Below, in pieces: positions 54,201-64,000 of a DNA stretch of 64,000 nt. Position 1 is the stretch's first letter. Each line of letters opens with the position of its first letter. The notes under the pieces are model-generated. The model saw only the letters and a program-made list of their open reading frames with translations. It was not told the DNA's origin and did no database searches. The translations under genes and the position numbers were made by a program. This stretch comes from Aegilops tauschii subsp. strangulata. Lineage: Eukaryota; Streptophyta; Magnoliopsida; Poales; Poaceae. The stretch covers positions 86,453,322 to 86,517,321 of the forward strand of contig NC_053035.3 in the NCBI RefSeq assembly GCF_002575655.3, given 5' to 3'.

Positions 54201-56900
54201 CGACAGCAGCAAGAAGTAGCAGGGCGAGCGCGGGAGCCGCGAACGGCGCGGGCGCTCGGCCAGGATGCGGCGGGTGCACGCACGCGCGGACGGACACAGC
54301 CAGGGGCGAACGAGGGTGCAGGCTGCAGCAGGCATGTGACGGTGGGCACGGGCATACACAGGCGGCAGGGGCATGCGGGCGCGTGCGCGGACGTGATGCT
54401 TCGGCCATGGCGGCCTCAGCGAGCGCAGTCAAAATACGGTGAAGGATTGACGGGGCAAAACAGGGGAATCGAGGGAGGAGCTCACAGTGAGCATGAAGGC
54501 GAGGTCGGGGAGGCCGGAGGTGGACCGGAGCGGCGGCAATCGACGCCGGACGCCGGCGATGTACGCGTTGAAGACGAGGTCGATGGCGAGTGTACGGGCC
54601 GTCCTTGCTCGCTTCAGTGCTCGAGGTAGACGAAGTAGACCGCGACGGTTCTCCTGGATCTCTTGGCGCGACGAGGCGAGGCTGGTGGCCGCGACATCGA
54701 CGACGACATAGGGGCGGCAGCGCTCGGGCGCGCTTCAGATCGAGATAAAGAGATGGAGGAAGAAAGAGGGGATTAGGGTTCGGTCAAGGGGGCGTGCGGC
54801 GGCGTTTTGTAGGGCACCGGGGAGGTCGGCGATGGCCGGCACGTGGCCCTGGCCGTGGGATGGCCGCCACGGCCACCCTCTGCCTCCACTGTAGCGCAAG
54901 GAAGGAGACGCTTGGGAGGTTGGGTTGGGCCTCTACTTTCTTCTTCAAAGTGGGCCAAAAGTGCATAGAGCAATTTCAGTTTTACATTTCTACAAAAAAA
55001 AGGATAGCTACTGTTTTCTATTTGAATAAGCTTTCAAACCATTTTTGTTGCACATGGAATTTGTCACACAATTACCAGAGAATAATTTGAGCTAGGACAA
55101 AAAGTTTGGGGGCAAAAGGAGTTAAATAAATAATTGTTTATTTTGAAAAGGTCAATTTATTTGCTGTTCGACCACTTATAATATTTCTAGAGGCATCTTA
55201 GTAATCCAACCAGAGTTGATTTCTCCAAGAAAAATACTTGGGGATTATTTGCAACGTCACAAACATTTTTGTTTGCATGACAGAAGAAGTAAATATTTGA
55301 CTTGTATTTCAAATGGAATTTGGCTTTGATTTTAATCAAGTGACAATTGCCTTAGTAAGTTGGTGGTGACATGGCATCATTAGGGTGAGGTTACTGTAGC
55401 TTGAACCCCGGGGCGTTACAATAAGTAAGAGTGTCAAACCCAACAAGGAGCAGAAGGAAATGATAAGCGGTTTTCAGCAAGGTATTCTCTGCAAGCACTG
55501 AAATTATAGGTAACAGATAGTTTTGTGATAAGATAATTTGTAACGAGCAACAAGTAACAAAAGTAAATAAAGTGCAGCAAGGTGGCCCAATCCTTTTTGT
55601 ACCAAAGGAAAAGCTTGGACAAACTCTTATATAGAGAAAAGCGCTCCCGAGGACACATGGGAATTATCGTCAAGCTAGTTTTCATCACGTTCATATGATT
55701 CGCGTTCGGTACTTTGATAATTTGATATGTGGGTGGACCGGTGCTTGGGTGCTGTCCTTAGTTGAACAAGCATCCCACTTATGATTAACCCCTATTGCAA
55801 GCATCTGCAGCTACAAAAGAACTATTAAGGTAAACCTAACCATAGCATGAAACATATGGATCCAAATCAGCCCCTCACGAAGCAACGCATAAAGTAGGGT
55901 TTAAGCTTATGTCACTCTAGCAACCCATCATCTACTTATTACTTCCCAATGCCTTCCTCTAGGACCAAATAATGGTGAAGTGTCATGTAGTCGACGTTCA
56001 CATAACACCACTAGAGGAGAGACAACATACATCTCATCAAAATATCGAACGAATACCAAATTCACATGACTACTAATTGCAAGACTTCTCCCATGTCCTC
56101 AGGAACAAACGTAAATACTCACAAAGCATATTCATGTTCATAATCAGAGGAGTATTAATATGCATAAAGGATCTGAACATATGATCTTCCACCAAATAAA
56201 CCAACTAGCATCAATTACAAGGAGTAATCAACACTATTAGCAACCTACAGGTACCAATCCCAGACTTGGAGACAAGAATTGGATACAAGAGATGAACTAG
56301 GGTTTGAGAGGAGATGGTGCTGGTGAAGATGTTGATGGATATTGGCCCTCTCCCGATGAGAGGAGCGTTGGTGATGACGATGGCGATGATTTCCCCGACC
56401 CGGAGGGAAGTTTCCCCGGCAGAACAGCTCTGCCGGAGCCCTAGATTGGTTCCGCCAAGGTTCCGCCTCGTGGCGGCGGAGTCTCGTCCCGAAAGCTTGC
56501 TTATGATTTTTCTTCGGACGAAAGACTTCATATAGCACAAGACGGGCACCGGAGGGCCAACAGGGGCCCACGAGGCAGGGGGCGCGCCCAGGGGGGTAGG
56601 GCGCGCCCCCACCCTCGTGGCCAGGGTGTGGGCCCCCTCTGGTGTTTCTTCCGCTCAGTATTTTTTATTATTTACAAAAATAACTTCCGTGGAGTTTCAG
56701 GACTTTTGAAGTTGTGCAGAATAGGTCTCTAATATTTGCTCCTTTTCCAGCCCAGAATTCCAGCTGCCGGCATTCTCCCTCTTTATGTAAACCTAGTAAA
56801 ATAAGAGAGAATAGGCATAAGTATTGTGACATAATGTGTAATAACAGCCCATAATGCAATAAATATCGATATAAAAGCATGATGCAAAATGGACGTATCA
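51270..56900 (-). mobile_element. 3' LTR of Gypsy C, split by a solo LTR
   Basis: On minus it starts TGATACGTCCATTTTGCATC (56900) and ends GTGGGTCATCA (51270). Without the inserted 4107 bases it is about 1.5 kb. It contains a GC-rich dyad at 56567-56620 (CCCACGAGG and CCCTCGTGG at the ends, GGGCGCGCCC inside). The polypurine tract is directly adjacent at 56901. The family is Athila-like Gypsy, common in Triticeae; Sabrina or Fatima are candidate names, not verified. Confidence 0.8.
51314..55420 (-). mobile_element. Solo LTR of about 4.1 kb, minus strand, inside the Gypsy C LTR
   Basis: On minus it starts TGTAACGCCCCGGGGTTCAA and ends near GATTGAACCGGG. It is related to the LTR at 43602-47564 (TGTAACACCCCGG start, TACGATTGAATCGGG end). 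The outer right flank ATAAG and the broken left flank (ATA, then CCCGG) suggest a target duplication ATAAG with about 11 bases lost at the left border. The Gypsy C LTR continues on both sides. No coding sequence inside is convincing. Local tandem CACCCTCGA/GTGAACC motifs lie at 52790-53010. Confidence 0.75.
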
Positions 56901-56917
56901 ACTCCCCCAAGCTTAGA
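56901..56917 (-). other. Polypurine tract of Gypsy C
   Basis: On minus TAAGCTTGGGGGAGT stands directly before the LTR start, the common form in Triticeae Athila-like Gypsy elements. Confidence 0.75.
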
Positions 56918-58466
56918 CCTCGCTTGTCCTCAAGCGAAAGCCGATAACGATAAATATGTCCACATGTTTAGAGGTAGAGGTGTCGATAAAATAAAATACG
57001 GACATGAGGGCATCATGATTATTCTCATAACAGCAACATATATGGATAATGTCATATGATCTCTTATGCTCAAGTAATAATCTATTCACAATGCAAAGTA
57101 TGAATCAGAAACTTCATTGAGAACCAACAAACTATAATCTCAGTCATTGAAGCAATTGAAATTTATCATAACATCAGAAAGAGTCTAAGTCAGAGCTTTT
57201 CAGCAAGTCCACATACTCAACTATCATTTAGTCTTTCACAATTGCTAACACTCATGCAATACTTGTGGTTACGAAGTTTTAATCGGACATAGAGAAAGAT
57301 AGGGGCTTATAGTTTTGCCTCCCAACCTTTTACCTCAAGGGTAATGTCAACGATAATAGTTCATGCTAACTTACATCCAATTAGATATATATGTCTGGAT
57401 CTTTCCAACACATTGTGCTTGCCAAAGGATAAAATATAAAAAGGAAAGGTGAAGATCACCATGACTCTTGCATAAGGTAGGAGATAAAAGTAAAAGATAG
57501 ACCCTTCGCAGAGGGAAGTAGAGGTTGTCATGCGCTTTCAGGGTTGGATGCACAAAATCTTAATGCGAAACAACGTCACTTTATATTACCACTTGTGATA
57601 TAGACCTTTATTATGAAGTCCGTCGCTTTTATTTCTTCCACATCACAAGATCGTATAAAGCTTATTTCCTCCACACCAATCAATCATACATATTCAGAGA
57701 GCAATTTTTATTGCTTGCACCTATGGCAACTTACTTGAAGGATCTTACTCAATCCATAGGTAGATATGGTGGACTCTCATGGCAAAACTGGGTTTAAGGG
57801 TATTTGGAAGCACAAGTAGTATCTCTACTTGGTGCAAAGAATTTGGCTAGCATGAGGGGGAAAAGCAAGCTCAACATGTTGGATGATCCATGACAATATA
57901 CTTTATTTCAGATATAAGAAAACGTAACCCATTACGTTGTCTTCCTTGTCCAACATCAACTCTTTAGCATGTCGTATTTTAATGAGTGCTCACAATCATA
58001 AAAGATGTCCAAGATAGTATATTTATATGTGAAACCTCTCTTTCTTTATCACTTCCTATTAATTGCAACGATGACCAAAGCTATGTTTGTCAACTCTCAA
58101 CAACTTTTAATCATCATACTCTTTCTATGTGAAGTCATTACTCTCCATAAGATCAATATGATCTCTTTTTATTTCTTTTTATTCTTTCTTCTTTTCTTTT
58201 ATTCCCTCAAGATCATGGCAAAATAATCAAGCCCTTGACTCAACACTAATCTTTATTATATAGCTCACAGACTCGATTACATAGAGGGATCATAAAGCAA
58301 AACTCAAAACTAGATCATACTAAAAACTTTATTCTACTAGATCAAGATATTACTAAAAGGATCGAACTAAGAAAAACGGTAAAGATAGGAGTGTGATGGT
58401 GATACAATACCGGGGCACCTCCCCCAAGCTTGGCAGTTGCCAAGGGGAGTGCCCATACCCATATGA
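56918..58466 (-). other. 3' non-coding region of Gypsy C
   Basis: The AT-rich sequence has no supported frame. CCCCCAAGCTTGG at 58421 resembles a second polypurine-like motif just downstream of the small ORF. Confidence 0.6.
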
Positions 58467-58892
58467 TTATATCTCCTTTCTCGGAAGTGGTGGTGATGGG
58501 GTTGTTGATGATGGCAGTTGTGCCTTTAGCTTCTTCATACTGTAATTGAGAAGGGCAATTTCCTCCTTTAAATCACCGACCTCCGATTCCAGCTTCAAGA
58601 TCTTGTCACATAAATCTCCTTTGCTTTTCTGCCAAAAACGAGAAGGAATAGATCGGTTGTTAGATAGTTTAGCCCTCTTAGGGAGACTAGATTTCTTGAA
58701 CTTCACGTGCATATCCCCAGGTTGAGGTAGAGAGACATCCTCCTCCTCCGAACTTGAATCATTCATCCTCATCAAATGAGCATCCTCCTCCTCATCCGTA
58801 GTTCGACCACAAGGAGATAGATCCCCATAGGTCTTTGGGTCAGCAATGAGGTGCGAGACATAGCTCTCTCCGTCGGAATCCTGAGATGACAT
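58467..58892 (-). CDS. Small ORF downstream of pol in Gypsy C, 141 aa
   Basis: The protein starts MSSQDSDGESYVSHLIADPK, is very acidic over the first 60 residues (SSSEEEDVSLPQPGD), then basic (KKSSLPKRAKL). A heptad-like coiled coil follows (LCDKILKLESEVGDLKEEIA, about residues 93-118). The tail is Pro/Ser rich. There is no signal peptide or membrane segment, so it is not an obvious envelope-type protein. It lies where some Athila-like elements carry an extra ORF. Function unknown. It is intact although pol is broken. Confidence 0.5.
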   Translation of the reverse strand: MSSQDSDGESYVSHLIADPKTYGDLSPCGRTTDEEEDAHLMRMNDSSSEEEDVSLPQPGDMHVKFKKSSLPKRAKLSNNRSIPSRFWQKSKGDLCDKILKLESEVGDLKEEIALLNYSMKKLKAQLPSSTTPSPPLPRKEI

Positions 58893-59217
58893 CTTGCTCC
58901 AAATCTGCTACAGAAACAGCTCGAAACAAAACAGAGGATATTTGCGTGATACAGGAATCAAAACCTCCGGGAGATTATATAATGAATTTTTACCAACCAA
59001 AATACGTATCGTGCAAGAAAAAGGAGTCTGGAGAGCGCACGAGGTGCCCACGAGGCAGGGGCGCGCCCAGGGAGGTAGGGCACGCCCTCCACCCTCGTGG
59101 AGGCCTCATGTCCTTCCCGGACTGCTTCTTATTTTTCTATTTTTCTAAATATTCCAAAACGAAGAAAAATTGCCATTAGAACTGTTTTGGAGTCGTTTTA
59201 CTTACCGTACCACATAC
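58893..59217. other. Spacer between pol and the small ORF, with a GC-rich dyad
   Basis: No gene. The block at 59045-59100 (CCCACGAGGCAGGGGCGCGC to ACCCTCGTGG) closely matches the dyad in this element's LTR at 56567-56620. The T-rich tract at 59128 may be non-coding leader of the small ORF. Confidence 0.6.
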
Positions 59218-62200
59218 CTATTCCTTTTCGGAGTCTGAAACGTTCCGGAAAGTGTCTCTTATGTATTCCTCCGGGGTTACGGTTTCAATAACATTGGTTT
59301 CAACATTTATGGGATTACCTGAAATATAATGTTTGATTCTTTGACCGTTCACCACCTTCGGATTTGTGCCTTCGAAGTTGTTGATTTTTATGGCATCGGA
59401 ACGATATACCTCCTCGATAACGTAAGGACCTTCCCATTTAGAGAGAAGTTTTCCTGCAAAAAATCTTAAACGAGAGTTGTATAGCAATACATAATCACCT
59501 ACATTAAACTCACGCTTTTGTATCCTTTTGTCATGCCATCTTTTAACTTTTTCTTTAAACAATTTGGCATTCTCGTACGCTTGGGTTCTCCATTCATCAA
59601 GTGAGCTAATGTCAAATAACCTCTTCTCACCGGCAAGTTTGAAATCATAATTGAGCTATTTAATAGCCCAATAAGCCTTATGTTCTAGTTCGAGAGGTAA
59701 GTGACATGCTTTTCCATAGACCATTTTATACGGAGACATACCCATAGGATTTTTATATGCAGTTCTATAGTCCCATAATGCATCATCAAGTTTCTTGGAC
59801 CAATTCTTTCTAGATCTATTAACAGTCTTTTGCAAAATTAATTTGAGTTCTTTATTACTCAATTCTACTTGACCACTAGACTGTGGGTGATAAGGAGATA
59901 CAATTCTATGATTAACATCATACTTAGCAAGCATTTTACGGAAAGCACCATGAATAAAATGTGAACCACCATCAGTCATTAAATATCTAGGGACTCCAAA
60001 CCTCAGAAAAATAACTTCTTTAAGCATCTTAATAGAGGTGTTATGATCAGCACTACTAGTTGGAATAGCTTCTACCCACTTAGTAACGTAATCAACAGCA
60101 ATTAAAATATGTGTATACCCATTAGAGGCAGGAAAAGGTCCCATATAATCAAAGCCCCCAAACATCAAATGGTTCAATAACAAGTGAATAATTCATAGGC
60201 ATTTCTTGACGTCTACTAATATTACCAATTCTTTGACATTCATCACAAGATAAGACAAACTTACGGGCATCCTTGAAGAGAGTAGGCCAATAAAACCCGG
60301 ATTGCAATACCAGACAAACTTACGGAAGAGCGTGGTGTCCTCCATAAGCTTCGGAGTGACACTTGCGTAGGATCCGTTCCTGTTCATGCTCAGGTACACA
60401 ACGTCTAATAACACCATCTACTCCTTTATAAACATGTGGGTCATCCCAAAAGTAATGTCTTAAATCATAGAAAAACTTTTTCTTTTGCTGGTATGTGAAA
60501 CTAGGTGGTATAAATTTAGCAACAATGTAATTTGCATAATCAGCATACCATGGAGCAGTATGAGAAGCATTTATGACATTTAATTGTTCATCAGGAAAGC
60601 TATCATCAATAGGTAGTGGGTCATCAAGAACATTTTCTAACCTAGACAAGTTATCTGCAACGGGGTTCTCAGCTCCCTTTCTATCAATAATATGCAAATC
60701 AAATTCTTGTAGCAAGAGAACCCATCTAATAAGTCTAGGTTTAGCATATTTCTTTTCCATAAGATATTTAATAGCAGCATGATCAGTGTGAATAGTTACT
60801 TTAGAATCAACAATATAAGGTCTGAACTTATCACAAGCAAATACAACTGCTAAGAATTCTTTTTCAGTAGTAGCATAATTTCTCTGGGCATTGTTTAGAG
60901 TTTACTAGCATATTGAATAACATTTAATTTCTTATCAACTCTTTGCCCTAGAACAACACCTACAGCATAATCACTAGCATCACACATAATTTCAAAAGGT
61001 AAATTCCAATCAGGTGGCTGAACAACAGGTGCAGAGATCAATGCTTTCTTAAGTATTTCAAATGCTTGTACACAATCATCATCAAAGATGAATGGTATAT
61101 CTTTTTGTAATAAATTAGTCAAAGGCCGAGAAATTTTTGAGAAGTCCTTAATGAACCTCCTATAAAAGCTGGCATGACCAAGGAAACTTCTTATACCTTT
61201 GATGTCCTTGGGACACGGCATCTTTTCAATAGCATCAACTTTAGCTTTATCAACTTCAATGCCCCTTTCAGAAATTTTATGCCCCAAGACAATGCCTTCA
61301 TTAACCATAAAGTGGCACTTCTCCCAATTCAAGACAAGGTTAGTTTCTTCACATCTCTGTAAAACTCGATCAAGGTTGCTTAAGCAATCATCAAAAGAGG
61401 ATCCATAACGGAGAAATCGTCCATGAAAACCTCACAAATCTTTTCACAAAAGTCAGAGAATATAGCCATCATGCATCTTTGAAATGTAGCAGGTGCATTA
61501 CATAAACCAAAAGGCATACGTCTATAAGCAAAAGTATCGAAAGGTCAAGTAAAAGTGGTCTTAGCTTGATCATCAGCTGACACAGGTATTTGAGAGAAAC
61601 CAGAATAACCATCTAGAAAGCAAAAATGTGTATGTTTGGATAGTCTTTCTAGCATTTGATCAATAAAAGGTAAGGGGTAATGATCTTTTTTAGTAGCCTT
61701 ATTTAATTTGCGGAAATCAATTACCATCCTATAACCTGTAATAATTCTTTGCGGAATCAATTCATCTTTATCATTAGGAAAGACAGTAATACCTCCCTTC
61801 TTAGGAACACAATGGACATGACTTACCCACTGACTATCAGCAATGGGATAAATTATACCTGCCTCAAGGAGCTTTAGTATTTCTTTTCTTACCACTTCTT
61901 TCATCTTAGGATTCAGCCATCGTTGGTGATCAATAACTGGTTTGGCATCTTTCTCCAAATTTATTTTGTGTTGACATAGAGTGGGACTAATGCCCTTAAG
62001 ATCATCAAGAGTATATCCAATAGCAGCACGGTGCTTCTTCAGAGTTTTCAATAATTTTTCCTCCTCCTTCTCTGAAAGGTTAGCACTAATAATAACAGGA
62101 TATATCTTCTTTTCATCAAGATAAGCATATTTAAGAGTATCAGGGAATGGTTTAAGCTCAAACACGGGATCACCCTTGGGTGGAGGAGGATCCCCTAAGA

Positions 62201-62903
62201 TTTCAACAGGCAAGTTGTGTTTTAGGATAGGTCCCTGTTTAAAGAACACTTCATCTATTTCCCTTCTTTCATTCATAAACATATCATTTTCATGGTCTAG
62301 CAAATATTGTTCTAAAGGATCACTAGGAGGTACGGCAATAGAAGCAAGACCAATAATTTCATCTTTACTAGGCAATTCCTCTTCACGGTGTTGTCTACAA
62401 AATTTAGAAAAGTTGAACTCATGAGACATATCACCTAAACCAATAGTAACAACATCCTTTTCACAGTCTATCCTAGCATTAACAGTGTTTAAGAAGGGTC
62501 TACCAAATATAATGGGACAAAACCTATATTGTGGGGAACCAAGAACAAGAAAATCAGCAGGATATTTAGTTTTCCCACACAAGACTTCAACATCTCTAAC
62601 AATCCCAATTGGTGAAATAGTATCTCTATTGGCAAGTTTAATTGTGACATCAATATATTCTAACTTAGCAGGTGCAATATCATGCATAATTTCTTTGTAT
62701 AAGTCAATAGGTATTGCACTAGCACTAGCACTCATATCACACAAGCCATGATAACAATGATCTCCTATTTTAACAGAAATAACAGGCATGCCTACCACAG
62801 GTCTATGTTTATCTTTAGCACAAGGTTTAGCAATTCTAGCAGTTTCATTGCATAAATAAATAACATGCCCATCAATATTATCAGCCAAGAGATCTTTAAC
62901 CAT
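59218..62903 (-). pseudogene. pol of Gypsy C: protease, RT, RNase H, integrase, with several lesions
   Basis: In order on minus: protease with CDMSASASAIP (Gly of the usual D-x-G-A-S changed to Ser); RT with YRMVIDFRKLNKATKKDHYP, FCFLDGYSGFSQI and an FMDD catalytic site; RNase H ([36 protein letters not shown]); integrase zinc finger (HSEAYGGHH, then CDECQ); and integrase core with D,D35E (FDYMGP, TDGGSHF, GQVELSNKE). Its C-terminal part ends at 59218. Lesions seen: TGA at 61542, one base lost just after FMDD near 61406, one lost near 60903, a small deletion near 60315 and an extra G near 60160. Confidence 0.88.
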
Positions 62904-62975
62904 AGCAATATTAGGTTCAACTTTAACATGCTCAGGAGGTTTGTGTGTCCTAATATTACTTTTGTTGACTACGGT

Positions 62976-63960
62976 TCAAGCTTTAGCATGATCCTTTATT
63001 CTAACAGGGAAAGGTGGTTTCTCAACATAAGCAGTAGGAACAATAGGATCATTATAAGTGATAGTCTTTTCTTCAACTTTAACAGGTGAAACTACTTTTA
63101 CTTCTATGGGAGGATGATATTTAAACCACTTCTCCTTAGGGAGATCAACATGAGTAGCAAAAGATTCATAGAAAGAAGCTACTATCTCAGAGTCAAGTCC
63201 ATATTTAGTGCTAAATTTATGGAAAACTTCGGTATCCATAAAAGATTTAACACAATCGAACTTAGGTGTCATACCTGACTCCTTACCTTCGTCGAGATCC
63301 CAATATTCAGAGTTGTGTTTAATTCTTTCCAATAAATCCCATTTGAATTCAATAGTCTTCATCATAAAAGAGCCAGCACAAGAAGTATCAAGCATGGTAA
63401 GATTGTTGTCAGAAAGCCGAGCATAAAAATTCTGAATAATCATTTCTCTTGAGAGCTCATGATTGGGGCATGAATATAACATTGATTTAAGCCTCCCCCA
63501 AGCTTGAGCGATGCTTTCTCCTTCGCGAGGCCAAAAATTATATATATAATTACGATCACGATGAACAAGATGCATAGGATAAAACTTATGATGAAATTCC
63601 AATTTCAATCGTTTGTAGTTCCATGATCCCATATCATCACATAGCCTATACCATGTCAATGCATCTCCCTTCAAAGATAAAGGGAAAACCTTCTTCTTGA
63701 TAACATCATCGGGCATACCTACCAGCTTAAATAATCCACAAACTTCATCCACATATATTAGGTGCTCATCAGGATGTAATGTTCCATCTCCTGCAAAAGG
63801 ATTAGCTAGCAGTTTTTCTACCATACCCGAAGGAATTTCAAAGTGGACATTTTCCTTTTCAGTAGGTTCAGTAGGTTGAGGAGAAACTCTTTGCTCTACT
63901 AGTCGGGGTGAAGATACCCCGAACAAGCCCCTCAGAGGGTTACTTTCCTTAGTAACAAGT
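62976..63960 (-). pseudogene. gag of Gypsy C
   Basis: The frame has retrotransposon gag motifs: LANPFAGDGTLHPDEHLIYV, VFPLSLKGDALTWYRL, GSWNYKRLKLEFHHKFYP and ESIAQAWGRLKSML. The N-terminus (NPLRGLFGVSSPRLV) extends to about 63960, upstream of the ATG at 63926, and an in-frame stop lies just beyond it. The 3' stop (TGA after DHAKA) is in the same frame as pol; the frame reopens at once (TVVNKSNIRTHKPPEHVK), so it looks like a point mutation in a former gag-pol frame. The leader and 5' LTR lie beyond 64000. Confidence 0.8.
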
Positions 63961-64000
63961 GACAGTAAATTTCAGCACACTATATAAATTTTTCCTTACC

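Noticed and set aside
53975..54711. Ala/Arg/Cys-rich frames
   Set aside because: These are low-complexity frames in the GC-rich part of the second solo LTR, on both strands, with no domain.
61400..61410. Programmed frameshift after the RT FMDD motif
   Set aside because: The change is one of several scattered lesions in the same pol gene and has no slippery heptamer or downstream structure, so it is decay.

Overview
This 64 kb window is plant DNA, almost certainly from a Triticeae grass genome (wheat, Aegilops or a close relative). The repeat families are the evidence: Angela/BARE1-type Copia LTRs, Athila-type Gypsy elements primed by a TGGCGCC-type site, long CACTA transposons with large subterminal tandem arrays, Stowaway MITEs with CTCCCTCCGTTCC ends, and solo LTRs of about 4 kb. 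I see no intact single-copy host gene, rRNA gene or CRISPR array. The window is a nest of transposons, and the coding sequence is mostly transposon protein genes and plant-gene-like cargo, most of it broken.

Left part (1-16996). A Copia pol remnant with its 3' LTR (1-2609) abuts a gene-poor stretch (2610-8990). That stretch holds three Stowaway MITEs (one split by a Helitron), a Harbinger-like MITE, a tRNA-like sequence and a series of exon-like blocks that repeat an S/G-G-T-A-Q motif behind splice acceptors. A minus-strand gene with a TATA box follows (9296-9850), then tandem arrays that form the right end of one CACTA element (terminus 13903). This CACTA is inserted in the gag gene of a minus-strand Angela element whose primer site and 5' LTR occupy 15268-16996.

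Middle (16997-22659). The Angela element is inserted in a non-autonomous minus-strand Gypsy element (Gypsy A: gag plus protease, no reverse transcriptase). Its gag carries a SINE with a perfect 10-bp target duplication. A truncated plus-strand Gypsy LTR follows.

Right part (22660-51269). A second CACTA (CACTA J) carries three gene remnants: a two-exon minus-strand gene end, an AP2/ERF-domain gene on minus, and a proline-rich gene on plus. The last two diverge from a region with five copies of a 0.5 kb repeat. Each is split inside its coding sequence by a related non-autonomous Gypsy element: G1 (minus, 25218-33751) and G2 (plus, 37690-50798). Both elements have roughly 480-bp LTRs and sense gag. 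Each also has a multi-exon antisense gene with its own TATA box and a 'putative gypsy type transposon' (Transposase_28-like) domain. Neither has RT, RNase H or integrase. G2 also carries a solo LTR (43602-47564).

End (51270-64000). An Athila-like Gypsy (Gypsy C, minus) is inserted at the very end of CACTA J. Its LTR is split by a second solo LTR of the 4 kb family. Its gag-pol has stops and frameshifts. Inferred order of insertion, old to young: Gypsy A and the LTR at 21631; CACTA J; then G1, G2 and Gypsy C; then the two solo LTRs. On the left the order is Gypsy A, Angela, CACTA. Family names are from memory of sequence patterns and were not checked against a database.
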